Position numbers and translations under genes: made by a program. From Pseudoneobacillus sp042683745 (GTDB lineage: Bacteria > Bacillota > Bacilli > Bacillales > Cytobacillaceae): 64,000 bases of DNA. The notes beneath the pieces were generated by a model. The model worked only from the letters and a program-made list of their open reading frames with translations. It had not been told where the DNA came from and made no database searches. The stretch covers positions 682,001 through 746,000 of the forward strand of contig NZ_JBHUJX010000025.1 of NCBI RefSeq assembly GCF_042683745.1. The letters are read 5' to 3'. Of the stretch, positions 36,729 to 45,605 are shown one piece after another (the first letter of the stretch is position 1; each line of letters opens with the position of its first letter).

Positions 36729-37463
36729 ACTTGCTTCCTCCTCTATGATGGTCCCTGATTGTTTTTCCATACTTGATCGAACTTCTAATGGAATTTGATA
36801 ATTTTTAGCAAATTCAACTGCTCTTGGATGTAAAACTCCTGCTCCTAAATTGGCTAGCTCGAGCATTTCATCATATGAAACTGATAGTAATTTTCTCGCT
36901 TCTTTCACATAACGTGGATCAGTCGTGTACACTCCCGTTACATCTGTATAAATATCACATTTATCGGCATGAAGTGCTGCCGCTAATGCCACAGCTGTTG
37001 TATCGGAACCACCACGCCCTAAAGTTGTTATTTCTCCAGAATCTGTTACTCCTTGAAAACCTGCTACAACAACTACATGTCCTTGCGAAAATTGCTTCTT
37101 AATAGCTTCTGGATTTATGTTAGTAATTCGAGCATTACTATGAATATTTTCAGTCAAAATTCCAGCTTGCCAACCAGTATAAGAAATGGCACTTACTCCT
37201 TTTTCTGCGAGCGCCATAGCTAGCAATGAGATCGTCACCTGTTCACCGGTCGAAAGAAGCATATCCATTTCTCGCTTAGACGGATTTGAAGACAGTTCCT
37301 TCGCTAAAGATACTAATTGATCTGTTGTTTTTCCCATTGCAGAAACAACGACAACCACATCATTTCCATTATTTTTTTCTTCCAAAACGCGTTCAGCAAC
37401 ATTCATTATTCTTTCAGCACTACCTACGGATGTTCCACCAAATTTTTGAACAATTAAGCCCAC
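36234..37463 (-). CDS. lysC: Aspartokinase II (lysine-sensitive)
   Basis: Phosphorylates aspartate, the first step toward lysine, methionine and threonine. N-terminal kinase domain with VQKFGGTSVGSAERI and FQGVTDSGEITTLGRGGSDTTA, then two ACT domains. The start is GTG at 37463 (409 aa), just after GGGGAA and matching the MGLIVQKFGG start of the B. subtilis enzyme; a longer frame to 37523 would lack an SD. A lysine riboswitch precedes it. Confidence 0.96.
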   Translation of the reverse strand: MGLIVQKFGGTSVGSAERIMNVAERVLEEKNNGNDVVVVVSAMGKTTDQLVSLAKELSSNPSKREMDMLLSTGEQVTISLLAMALAEKGVSAISYTGWQAGILTENIHSNARITNINPEAIKKQFSQGHVVVVAGFQGVTDSGEITTLGRGGSDTTAVALAAALHADKCDIYTDVTGVYTTDPRYVKEARKLLSVSYDEMLELANLGAGVLHPRAVEFAKNYQIPLEVRSSMEKQSGTIIEEEASMEQNLVVRGVAFEDEITRVTVLGLPNSLTSLSTIFTTLAANHINVDIIIQSTIELETTNLSFSIKTEDLEKTLQVLEKNKETLKFERIESEIQLAKVSIVGSGMISNPGVAAEMFDALAKNQIQVKMVSTSEIKVSTVVEEKYMLEAVKVLHETFELAGNKVKA

Positions 37464-37514
37464 AACTTCCCCTACTTTCAACAATATGTTTTCTATATAT
37501 TTTCCTAAAATAAA

Positions 37515-37755
37515 AAAAAGCAATAAGAGTTAGTCTCTCATTGCTTTATAAACGTAAATAAAATTACGCGCCACAATGTGAGATAGCTCTCCAAGATCAT
37601 TCATCTTGACAATCCTACATTTCTTAAACGCAGGACCAGCAAAGAAAATACTGAGTTTCCCTTCACTTCGGCGAGCAATCCTTTCAAAGTTTTTCACAGA
37701 AGCTCAGGACTTCTCCAAACTTTTACTATTAAGGCTCGCACCTCTACCATCACTT
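37515..37755 (-). promoter_or_regulatory. Lysine riboswitch (L box) of lysC
   Basis: On the minus strand the aptamer starts with the L-box signature GTAGAGGTGCGAGCC (about 37733-37747), continues through GGAGAAGTCCTGAGCTTCTG and GCCGAAGTGAAGGGAAACT, and ends near 37570. It is followed by a terminator (about 37515-37548) with a T-run. Lysine binding should favour termination before lysC. Limits are approximate. Confidence 0.93.
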
Positions 37756-37822
37756 ATTAAATTAAATTTTTTGATAATTAAATTTCCACTTATTATAGCA
37801 TATGGGCATTTCGCGTACAACC

Positions 37823-39595
37823 TTATTCTTGCAATTTTTTCATTAGCTCAGCCGCTACATTTGTCGGAATGCCAATGGAAGTAAAATCCTCTAATTCTGC
37901 TTCCTTCATTTTTTTTACAGATCCAAAATGCTTGAGAAGAGCCTTTTTTCTTTTTTCACCAATTCCCCCGATTTCATCCAATAATGATTGAAAAGCTCCT
38001 TTGCCACGAATTTGTCGATGAAAGGTAATGGCAAAGCGATGAACCTCGTCTTGTATCCTTTGTAAAAGATAGAATTCTTGGCTCGTTCGACCTAACGGAA
38101 TTGTTTCTAATGGATTTCCATATAAAAGCTGAGAAGTTCGATGCTTCTCATCTTTAGCAAGACCAGCTAATGGAATATCTAAACCAAGCTCATTCTCAAG
38201 TACATCCCTAACGGTTTCAATATGACCTTTCCCACCATCAATGATAATTAAATCAGGTAGTGGTAAATGATCTTGCAATACTCGAGTATACCTTCTTCGA
38301 ACCACTTCCCGCATTGATTCATAATCATCTGGACCTTGAACCGTTTTAATTTTATATTTACGATATTCTCTCTTTTCGGGTTTTCCGTCAATAAAAACCA
38401 CCATTGCTGAAACAGGATTTGTTCCTTGTATATTGGAATTATCAAAGGTTTCGATTCGATGTGGAGTATATATCCCTAGCGCGGCACCTAAATTTTCAAC
38501 TGCTTTAATCGTGCGGTCCTCGTCTTTTTCTATTAATGAGAATTTTTCTTTTAAGGCTATCCCAGCATTTTTTTCAGCAAGTTTGACCAGGTCCTTTTTC
38601 GGACCAATTTTAGGCTGAATGACTTTTACTTGCAGAATTTCCTCTATGATTTCTGCTTCTAATGAATGAGGGATAAGAATTTCCTTTGGTTTAAAATGAT
38701 TTGCTTTTGTGTAAAATTGTCCTAAAAAAGAAAGCATTTCCTCTTCAGGCTCGTTATAGATGGGAAATAGGGAGACATCCCGCTCAATTAATTTACCTTG
38801 TCTTACAAAGAATACTTGAACACACATCCAACCTTTATCCACTGAATAGCCAAAAACATCACGATCTGTGAAATCATTCATAGTAATTTTTTGCTTTTCC
38901 ATCGTTGCTTCAATATGAATAATTTTATCGCGATAATCCTTTGCCCGTTCGAAATCAAGTTCTTCCGCAGCTCCATTCATTTTTTCTGTCAATTCTTTTT
39001 TAATATCCTTATATCCACCGTTTAAAAAACGAGTAATTTCATCGGTAAGATTCTTATAGTCTGATTCACTAACTTCTTTCACACATGGTGCTAAGCATTG
39101 TCCCATATGATAGTAAAGACATACGCGGTCAGGGAGGGTGCTGCATTTTCGTAAAGGATAAATTCGGTCTAATAGCTTTTTCGTCTCATTTGCAGATTGC
39201 ACATTAGGGTATGGGCCAAAATATTTACCTTTATCTTTTTTTACTTGTCTAACTGTGATCAACCTTGGGTGTCTTTCCGCTGTCAGTTTAATAAAAGGAT
39301 AACTTTTGTCATCCTTTAACATGACATTATATTTAGGGTCATGCATTTTTATTAAATTAATTTCAAGTAATAAGGCTTCTATATTGGACGATGTAACGAT
39401 ATATTCAAAATCCTCAATCTCACCCACAAGTCTTAATGTTTTTCCATCATGTGAACCGGTGAAATAAGAGCGAACTCGATTTTTTAAAATTTTTGCTTTT
39501 CCAACGTAAATGATTGTACCCTGTCGGTCTTTCATTAAGTAGCAACCAGGCTGGTCAGGAAGTAAGCTCAATTTATTTTTAATATTTTCATTCAT
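37823..39595 (-). CDS. uvrC: UvrABC system protein C
   Basis: Makes both incisions in nucleotide excision repair. GIY-YIG domain at the N-terminus (QPGCYLMKDRQGTIIYVGK, residues about 14-32), a UvrB-binding UVR motif (LDFERAKDYRDKI), the RNase-H-like catalytic half (IETFDNSNIQGTNPVSAMVV), and C-terminal helix-hairpin-helix repeats. The start is the ATG at 39595 (590 aa), after GGGGTGG. It lies between trxA and lysC as in B. subtilis. Confidence 0.97.
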   Translation of the reverse strand: MNENIKNKLSLLPDQPGCYLMKDRQGTIIYVGKAKILKNRVRSYFTGSHDGKTLRLVGEIEDFEYIVTSSNIEALLLEINLIKMHDPKYNVMLKDDKSYPFIKLTAERHPRLITVRQVKKDKGKYFGPYPNVQSANETKKLLDRIYPLRKCSTLPDRVCLYYHMGQCLAPCVKEVSESDYKNLTDEITRFLNGGYKDIKKELTEKMNGAAEELDFERAKDYRDKIIHIEATMEKQKITMNDFTDRDVFGYSVDKGWMCVQVFFVRQGKLIERDVSLFPIYNEPEEEMLSFLGQFYTKANHFKPKEILIPHSLEAEIIEEILQVKVIQPKIGPKKDLVKLAEKNAGIALKEKFSLIEKDEDRTIKAVENLGAALGIYTPHRIETFDNSNIQGTNPVSAMVVFIDGKPEKREYRKYKIKTVQGPDDYESMREVVRRRYTRVLQDHLPLPDLIIIDGGKGHIETVRDVLENELGLDIPLAGLAKDEKHRTSQLLYGNPLETIPLGRTSQEFYLLQRIQDEVHRFAITFHRQIRGKGAFQSLLDEIGGIGEKRKKALLKHFGSVKKMKEAELEDFTSIGIPTNVAAELMKKLQE

Positions 39596-39679
39596 ATCTG
39601 ACCACCCCCTCATTTTTCTTTCTTATTATACCTTTACCGTATATATTATTAAAGTGATAAACCATGGATAAAGCATAAT

Positions 39680-39715
39680 AAAAGCCTAAGTAAACGAATG
39701 TTTACTTAGGCTTTT
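39680..39715 (-). terminator. Terminator of trxA
   Basis: A perfect 16-bp stem (AAAAGCCTAAGTAAAC with GTTTACTTAGGCTTTT) around a 4-nt loop, right after the trxA stop. Confidence 0.92.
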
Positions 39716-39718
39716 ATC

Positions 39719-40033
39719 TTATAAATGCTTATTTAATAAGTTTTCTAATGCTTCTTTTGGTTGGAAGCCAACTACTTTATCGACTACTTCTCCGTCTTTA
39801 AAAACAAGTAAGGTTGGAATGCTCATGACGCCATATTTACCAGCTGTTTCTTGGTTATCATCGACATCAAGTTTAACGATTTTTACTTTATCGCTCATTT
39901 CAGAATCAAGTTCTTCTAAAACAGGAGCGATCATTTTACAAGGTCCGCACCATGGTGCCCAGAAATCTACTAAAACAACGCCAGAATTTGTTTCAGTAGA
40001 GAAATTTTGATCTGTTACATTTGTAATTGCCAT
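39719..40033 (-). CDS. trxA: Thioredoxin
   Basis: A general disulfide reductase. 104 aa with the WCGPC active site (Cys29, Cys32) and the cis-proline loop SIPTLLVFKDG. A single-gene unit between etfA and uvrC with AGGAGGC before the ATG and its own terminator. Confidence 0.99.
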   Translation of the reverse strand: MAITNVTDQNFSTETNSGVVLVDFWAPWCGPCKMIAPVLEELDSEMSDKVKIVKLDVDDNQETAGKYGVMSIPTLLVFKDGEVVDKVVGFQPKEALENLLNKHL

Positions 40034-40160
40034 AATAGAAATGCCTCCTAAATAATACTGAAAATACTAACGTCAGTATATCATTCAATAACAAATCATG
40101 CTAATAATTTGCTTCTTATGTAAAATTCCCTCAGAAACCTATCACTATTCACACGAAATA

Positions 40161-40190
40161 AAAATGACTGATCAAATGATCAGTCATTTT
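40161..40190 (-). terminator. Terminator of the fad/etf operon
   Basis: AAAATGACTGATCA pairs with TGATCAGTCATTTT (14 bp, 2-nt loop) immediately after the etfA stop, with T-rich sequence following on the minus strand. Confidence 0.9.
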
Positions 40191-40195
40191 ATTAA

Positions 40196-41173
40196 TTAAG
40201 CATTTACCTTTAATTTTTTAAACTCTTCAGTTAACATTGGAACGACTTCAAATAAGTCTCCAACGATCCCATAGTCAGCTACTTTGAAGATATTTGCTTC
40301 TGGATCTTTATTAATCGCAACGATTACTTTTGAGTTGGACATTCCAGCTAAATGCTGAATTGCACCAGAGATACCACATGCAATATAAAGATCAGGAGTG
40401 ACAACTTTACCTGTTTGACCAATTTGTAAAGAGTAGTCACAGTATTCAGCATCACAAGCTCCACGAGAAGCACCAACTGCACCACCAAGTACGTTAGCAA
40501 GTTCTTTCAATGGTTCAAAGCCGTCTTCGCTTTTCACACCACGTCCACCAGCAATAACTACTTTTGCTTCGGATAAATCAACGCCTTCTGATGTTTTGCG
40601 TACAATTTCTTTGATGATTGTACGTAAGTCTTTAACATCTACAGAAACAGAGGAAACTTCACCAGTTTTTGATTCATCTTTTGCTAAAGGCGCAATATTA
40701 TTTGGACGAATCGTCGCAAAAATTAAACTGTCAGTAAAGATTTTCTTTTCAAATGCTTTTCCTGAATAAATTGGGCGAGTAAAGACAACATTTCCACCAG
40801 CCACTTCAATAGCTGTCACATCGGAAATTAATCCTGCTTCTAATTTTGCAGCAACTTTCGGTGCTAAATCTTTACCTAAAGCTGTATGTCCTAGAATTAA
40901 ACCCTCTGGTTTTTCTGACTCCATTACTGCTAATAAAGCTTGGGCAAAGCCGTCAGATGTATACGATTTCAATTTTTCACTTTCGACGACGACAACGCGA
41001 TCCGCACCGAAGTGAATTAATTCTTGTCCTAACGCATTTACAGACTCACCTATTAAAACTCCAACTACTTCTCCGCCTTCTGAAACTGCTTTCCCTGCTG
41101 CTACAGCTTCAAATGAAACATTACGAAGTGAGCCATCGCGTACTTCACCTAATACTAAAACTTTTCTAGCCAT
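40196..41173 (-). CDS. etfA: Electron transfer flavoprotein alpha subunit
   Basis: Binds FAD and, with EtfB, passes electrons from acyl-CoA dehydrogenase to the respiratory chain. 325 aa; the C-terminal FAD domain shows VIAGGRGVKSEDGFE, VGASRGACDAEY and YIACGISGAIQHLAGM. Last gene of the fad cluster, 37 bp after etfB. Confidence 0.97.
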   Translation of the reverse strand: MARKVLVLGEVRDGSLRNVSFEAVAAGKAVSEGGEVVGVLIGESVNALGQELIHFGADRVVVVESEKLKSYTSDGFAQALLAVMESEKPEGLILGHTALGKDLAPKVAAKLEAGLISDVTAIEVAGGNVVFTRPIYSGKAFEKKIFTDSLIFATIRPNNIAPLAKDESKTGEVSSVSVDVKDLRTIIKEIVRKTSEGVDLSEAKVVIAGGRGVKSEDGFEPLKELANVLGGAVGASRGACDAEYCDYSLQIGQTGKVVTPDLYIACGISGAIQHLAGMSNSKVIVAINKDPEANIFKVADYGIVGDLFEVVPMLTEEFKKLKVNA

Positions 41174-41210
41174 TTATGAAACCCTCCTGTGCATTAAAAT
41201 TATGAATTTA

Positions 41211-41984
41211 TTAAACTACTTTTGCTTCAGTATGAAGAAGTTGAACTAATTCTTTCACTTGGTCGCCTAAATCACCAGTTAATACTTTTCCTGCTTCTTT
41301 TTGAGCTGGTAAATAAATTTCGATGGTTTTAGTTTTTGCCTCTACATCATCTTCTTCTAGGTCTAAGTCATCTATCTCTAGCTCATCTAATGGCTTTTTC
41401 TTCGCTTTCATGATTCCTGGTAAAGAAGGGTAACGAGGCTCATTTAAACCTTGTTGAGCTGTTACTAAAACTGGTAATGTCGTTTCGATAACTTCAGAGT
41501 CACCTTCAACATCACGGACAATCAATACATTTTTACCATCAATTGTTAGCTTCGTGATTGTAGTTACATATGGAATGTCCAATAGTTCAGCAACACGAGG
41601 GCCAACTTGACCCGAGCCACCATCAATCGCAACATTTCCTGCTAAAATTAAATCAGCGTTTTTATCTTTTAAGTATTCAGCAATGATTTTTGAAGTAGTA
41701 AATTGGTCTCCATTTTCAATATCATCTTCAATATTGATTAAAACTGCTTTGTCAGCGCCCATTGCAAGAGCCGTTCTTAATTGTTTTTCAGCTTCTTCTC
41801 CGCCAACGGAGATGACAGTTACTTCTCCACCTTGTGCATCACGTACTTGAATAGCTTCTTCCACCGCATACTCATCATAAGGATTGATGATAAATTCTGC
41901 GCCGTCTTCATTTATTTTTCCACCTGAGATGGAGATCTTTTCCTCTGTATCAAAAGTTCTTTTCAATAAAACATAGATGTTCAT
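41211..41984 (-). CDS. etfB: Electron transfer flavoprotein beta subunit
   Basis: Partner of EtfA in fatty-acid beta-oxidation. 257 aa with the nucleotide-binding VISVGGEEAEKQLRTALAMG and GNVAIDGGSGQVGPRVAELL and the recognition segment LVTAQQGLNEPRYPSLPGIM. Lies between fadB and etfA in the B. subtilis order. Confidence 0.97.
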   Translation of the reverse strand: MNIYVLLKRTFDTEEKISISGGKINEDGAEFIINPYDEYAVEEAIQVRDAQGGEVTVISVGGEEAEKQLRTALAMGADKAVLINIEDDIENGDQFTTSKIIAEYLKDKNADLILAGNVAIDGGSGQVGPRVAELLDIPYVTTITKLTIDGKNVLIVRDVEGDSEVIETTLPVLVTAQQGLNEPRYPSLPGIMKAKKKPLDELEIDDLDLEEDDVEAKTKTIEIYLPAQKEAGKVLTGDLGDQVKELVQLLHTEAKVV

Positions 41985-42023
41985 GTTTTCCCCTCCAGAG
42001 TCATTCGTTAGTTTGAAAAAAAA

Positions 42024-42797
42024 TTATTTACCTTTAAATTGTGGCTCTCTTTTTTCTAAGAAAGCTTGAATGCCTTCTTGTCCATCTTCAGAGCCAAACA
42101 CTTTGCCAAACAGTACCGCTTCTTGTTTTACTCCGGCATAAAATTCAGGAGTTTTAGCATAATTTAATAGCTCAATGGCTGCACTAATTGATACTGGACT
42201 TTTCTTAGCAATTTTTCTCGCAATCTTGTAAGCGTTTTCCATTAACTCATCATCAGGATATGCATGATTAGCTAATCCACACTGTACTGCTTCGATTCCC
42301 GTTATCGGATCGCTTGTGAAAAGCATTTCAGCAGCACGAGCTACTCCTACAAATTTAGGGAGACGCTGTGAACCCGCAAATCCAGGAATTAAGCCCAGTT
42401 GTAATTCTGGCAGACCTAATTTCGCATTTTCTGTTACGAGACGGAAATGGCAGGCCATGGCAAGTTCCAATCCACCACCAAGTGCTGCACCATGAATAGC
42501 TGCAATAATTGGTTTGGGAAATTTCTCCATTCGTTCGAATAGGTTTTGACCGTATTCACCAAGTTGTGAAAATTCCTCTTCAGATTCCACTTCTGTAAAT
42601 TCTTTTATATCTGCTCCTGCAGAAAAGAATCGACCCTCTCCATGAATGACAATCACTCGAATCTCGTTGTTATGCTCAATTTCATCTAATACGGCTGACA
42701 ATTCCTTTAAAAGCCCTGATGATAAGGCGTTTGCTGGTGGTCGCTCAATCGTAATGGTTGCAATCTTTTCTTCAAAAGACCACTTTAAAAAATCCAT
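42024..42797 (-). CDS. fadB: Enoyl-CoA hydratase
   Basis: Hydrates trans-2-enoyl-CoA in beta-oxidation. A single-domain crotonase of 257 aa: oxyanion-hole segments FSAGADIKEF and HGAALGGGLELAMAC, and both catalytic glutamates retained (GGGLELA and GLPELQLGL). It follows fadR by 25 bp. Confidence 0.95.
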   Translation of the reverse strand: MDFLKWSFEEKIATITIERPPANALSSGLLKELSAVLDEIEHNNEIRVIVIHGEGRFFSAGADIKEFTEVESEEEFSQLGEYGQNLFERMEKFPKPIIAAIHGAALGGGLELAMACHFRLVTENAKLGLPELQLGLIPGFAGSQRLPKFVGVARAAEMLFTSDPITGIEAVQCGLANHAYPDDELMENAYKIARKIAKKSPVSISAAIELLNYAKTPEFYAGVKQEAVLFGKVFGSEDGQEGIQAFLEKREPQFKGK

Positions 42798-42822
42798 TTC
42801 TTATCCCCCTTCAGAATACACA

Positions 42823-43422
42823 TTAGGAAGTAGGTATTTTAGAATAGCCACAGCCATTGATTAAGAGCTGATGAACGGCTGATGATAGAGAGATTAAATC
42901 ATATCGCTGTTCATTCATTACCCATGATGTAATCGTTTCATCCATCGTTCCAAAAATCATTTGGCGTGCAAGCCTTACATCTAATGTTGGGCTAAACTCA
43001 CCTTTTTGCTTACCTTCTTCTAAAATAGTATCGACTACATGCAAATAGTTTTTTAGTACTTCATTAATTTTCAGGCGCAAATCTTTATTCGACTGTCTTA
43101 ATTCTAATTGTGTCACAATTGCTAAGTGGCGATCTTCAGAAAGAAGTTGAAAATGAGATTCGACCATCATTAATAATTTCTCTACTGCACTGTCTTTTCC
43201 TGCAATTTTATTTTCGATTTTTTCAATAAAGGTTCCCATTTTTTCTTGAAAAAGTGAGATCAAGATATCTTCTTTATTTTTAAAATAAAGGTAAATGGTT
43301 CCATCTGCAACTCCTGCTTGTTTTGCAATTTTCGAAACTTGGGCTTGATGATAACCATTTTCGGCAATAACAACTACAGCCGCATCAATAATTTGCATAT
43401 ATTTAGGTTTGTTTTTTTTCAT
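42823..43422 (-). CDS. fadR: TetR-family repressor of fatty acid degradation
   Basis: A regulator that in B. subtilis binds fad operators and is released by long-chain acyl-CoA. 199 aa; helix-turn-helix in NGYHQAQVSKIAKQAGVADG followed by TIYLYFKNKEDILISLF, and a helical ligand domain. First gene behind the TTGACA promoter at 43490-43518, which overlaps a perfect FadR box, so it should repress itself together with fadB-etfBA. Confidence 0.95.
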   Translation of the reverse strand: MKKNKPKYMQIIDAAVVVIAENGYHQAQVSKIAKQAGVADGTIYLYFKNKEDILISLFQEKMGTFIEKIENKIAGKDSAVEKLLMMVESHFQLLSEDRHLAIVTQLELRQSNKDLRLKINEVLKNYLHVVDTILEEGKQKGEFSPTLDVRLARQMIFGTMDETITSWVMNEQRYDLISLSSAVHQLLINGCGYSKIPTS

Positions 43423-43464
43423 TCATACTCACTCCAATGATGACTCTTTACATTAATAAAAATA

Positions 43465-43482
43465 TGAATGAATCATCATTCA
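43465..43482. promoter_or_regulatory. FadR operator of the fadR-fadB-etfBA unit
   Basis: TGAATGAATCATCATTCA has both TGAATGA half-sites; with flanks, the inverted repeat extends to 14-bp arms (43458-43471 and 43476-43489). It begins 8 bp after the -10 of the promoter, covering the expected transcription start. Confidence 0.88.
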
Positions 43483-43489
43483 TATTTTT

Positions 43490-43518
43490 ATAATAATAAG
43501 AAACTTGATTAATGTCAA
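43490..43518 (-). promoter_or_regulatory. Sigma-A promoter of fadR
   Basis: Minus strand TTGACA (43513-43518), 17-bp spacer, TATTAT (43490-43495). Confidence 0.85.
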
Positions 43519-43573
43519 GAACACACGCAATATTATTAGAATATTTTCATTATGGAATGATGGACAAGCTGTG

Positions 43574-43602
43574 TGCAAAAATGAAGAGTCGATATTCGAC
43601 TC
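43574..43602 (-). terminator. Terminator of lcfA
   Basis: GAGTCGA/TCGACTC hairpin (43586-43602) followed on the minus strand by TTCATTTTT. It separates lcfA from the fadR promoter. Confidence 0.7.
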
Positions 43603-43613
43603 AATAAAGTCTT

Positions 43614-45311
43614 TTACGCTTGTTTAATATCATCTAATTTTTTCTTTTCCTCATCAACAAGTGCTCTACGCAAAATTTTACCGACAGCTGTTTTTGGTAG
43701 CTCTTTTCTAAATTCATACATTCTAGGCACTTTATAAGCAGCTAAATGTTTTCTAGCGAATTGATTCAATTCATCTTCCGATACGCTGGAACCTTCTTTT
43801 AATACAACGTAGGCTTTAACTGTTTCACCCCGATATGGGTCTGGGATACCAGCTGCAACCACTTCTTGTACTTCAGGGTGCTCATATAAAACCTCTTCAA
43901 TTTCACGAGGATAGATATTATATCCACCGGCAATAATCATATCTTTCTTCCGATCAACAATATAAAAATAACCATCTTCGTCCATATATCCTAAATCACC
44001 TGTTAATAACCAACCATTTCTTAATGTTTGTGCTGTATCCTCTGGTTTATTCCAATAGCCCTTCATTACTTGCGGTCCTTTTATAGCAAGTTCCCCTACT
44101 TCACCTGGTGGTAGCGGTTCTCCTGTTTCCAACGATAAAATTGCAGCATCGGTTTCAGGCCAAGGTACTCCAATACTACCCTTTATTCTAGGACGATCCC
44201 ATAAGAAATTCGCATGAGTGACAGGTGAGGTTTCTGTTAACCCATATCCTTCTACTAGTTTTCCTCCCGTTACCTCTTCAAACCTCTGTTGAACTTCAAC
44301 TGGAAGGCCAGCTGAACCACTAATACAGGAATCAATAGATGATAAATCATAATTCTTTACATTCGGATGATTTAGTAATCCAATATAAATCGTTGGTGCT
44401 CCCGGAAATAATGTTGGTTTTTGTTTATGAATAGTCTTTAATGTGGTTTCTACATCAAACTTAGGTAGTAATATCATTTCATATGCCTGCATAATGGATA
44501 AGATCATAACAGTCGTCATTCCATACACATGAAAAAATGGCAATAAACCTAGTACTTTTTCTTCACCACGTTTACATTTATACATCCAGGCCTGACACAT
44601 GACTGCATTGGATACAAGATTTTTATGTGTAAGCATGACACCTTTCGGAAACCCGGTTGTTCCACCTGTGTATTGCAATAAGGCGATATCCTCTTCAAAA
44701 TCAAAATCAGGAGTCTTTATGTTTCGGGCAGGTTGCTTCAAAATCTCTGTTAATAAATGATTATTTCCTTCGTGCTTTACATTTACCACAATACCATATT
44801 GTTTCTTCTGAATAAATGGATAAATCAAATTTTTAGGAAATGGTAAGGCGTCTTTGATAGCGGTTACAACAATATGTTTTAAACTAGTATTTGGCATTAC
44901 TTTAGTCACTCTAGGAAATAAAATATCGAGAGTAATCATTATCTTCGCACCAGAGTCATTCATTTGGTACTCAATTTCTCTTTCCATGTAAAGTGGATTT
45001 GTCTGAACTACCACCCCACCAGCTAGGAGAACTCCATAATAGCTAATGACAGATTGGGGGATATTCGGTAGCATAATCGCCACACGATCACCTTTTGTAA
45101 TACCAAGCTCCTGCAAGTAGCCTGCTAACTTTAAAGATTTTTCATAAATTTCTTTAAAGGTGCTCTCTTTTCCCATAAAGTGTATCGCAACTTTATTAGG
45201 GAATTCTTTTGCTGCATTTACTAAATATTGTTGTACAGGTTCTGAAGAAAAGGACAATGTAGAGGGAATCTCAGCTGGGTAGTTCTTCAACCATGGCTTT
45301 TCTACGATCAT
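43614..45311 (-). CDS. lcfA: Long-chain fatty-acid-CoA ligase
   Basis: Activates long-chain fatty acids with ATP and CoA for beta-oxidation. A 565-aa member of the adenylate-forming family: P-loop-like YTGGTTGFPKGVMLTHKN, VEGYGLTETSPVTH, the TGDLGYMDEDGYFYIVDR hinge and the catalytic lysine in KTAVGKILRRAL. Unlike the adjacent fadR unit, its own promoter shows no FadR box, and a terminator separates the two. Confidence 0.95.
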   Translation of the reverse strand: MIVEKPWLKNYPAEIPSTLSFSSEPVQQYLVNAAKEFPNKVAIHFMGKESTFKEIYEKSLKLAGYLQELGITKGDRVAIMLPNIPQSVISYYGVLLAGGVVVQTNPLYMEREIEYQMNDSGAKIMITLDILFPRVTKVMPNTSLKHIVVTAIKDALPFPKNLIYPFIQKKQYGIVVNVKHEGNNHLLTEILKQPARNIKTPDFDFEEDIALLQYTGGTTGFPKGVMLTHKNLVSNAVMCQAWMYKCKRGEEKVLGLLPFFHVYGMTTVMILSIMQAYEMILLPKFDVETTLKTIHKQKPTLFPGAPTIYIGLLNHPNVKNYDLSSIDSCISGSAGLPVEVQQRFEEVTGGKLVEGYGLTETSPVTHANFLWDRPRIKGSIGVPWPETDAAILSLETGEPLPPGEVGELAIKGPQVMKGYWNKPEDTAQTLRNGWLLTGDLGYMDEDGYFYIVDRKKDMIIAGGYNIYPREIEEVLYEHPEVQEVVAAGIPDPYRGETVKAYVVLKEGSSVSEDELNQFARKHLAAYKVPRMYEFRKELPKTAVGKILRRALVDEEKKKLDDIKQA

Positions 45312-45370
45312 AACAGACCCTCCTTATTTTTAGAATTATAAAAAAATTCCAAATTTAGATACTCCTTTTG

Positions 45371-45399
45371 ATTATAATATATCCGACTTTTCAAAACAA
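45371..45399 (-). promoter_or_regulatory. Possible promoter of lcfA
   Basis: Minus strand TTGTTT (45394-45399), 17-bp spacer, TATAAT (45371-45376), about 60 bp before the lcfA start. The -35 is weak. Confidence 0.45.
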
Positions 45400-45464
45400 T
45401 AAGAAAAGCGATAGCACACTTGTAAACTCACGGCAAACAAATGATGCTGGATCTGGACAATCTA

Positions 45465-45492
45465 AAAAACCACCTAGTAATTAACTAGGTAG
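45465..45492 (-). terminator. Terminator after the zapA-yshE cluster
   Basis: CTACCTAG pairs with CTAGGTGG (one G-T pair) around TTAATTA, followed on the minus strand by six Ts. It lies 18 bp after the stop of the small ORF at 45510-45593, which suggests that ORF is in the transcript. Confidence 0.82.
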
Positions 45493-45509
45493 TCAAATTC
45501 ATTTCATGC

Positions 45510-45593
45510 TTATGCAAAAAACAACAAGTATATGAGGCCGATTAACATGAAGGTACCACATAAAACAAGCAAAATCTTCGCTAACTTTTCCAA
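45510..45593 (-). CDS. 27-aa single-span membrane microprotein (putative)
   Basis: Not recognised. A TTG-initiated frame (minus strand) has AAGGAGCG eight bases upstream and encodes 27 residues: a short charged head (MEKLAK) and then one hydrophobic helix to the C-terminus (ILLVLCGTF, LIYLLFFA). It starts 13 bp after the yshE stop and ends just before a strong terminator, so it looks like the last cistron of the zapA-cvpA-polX-mutS2-yshE transcript. Chance ORFs of this size exist, but the SD, spacing and terminator position all agree. Confidence 0.5.
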   Translation of the reverse strand: MEKLAKILLVLCGTFMLIGLIYLLFFA

Positions 45594-45605
45594 TTTATTC
45601 GCTCC

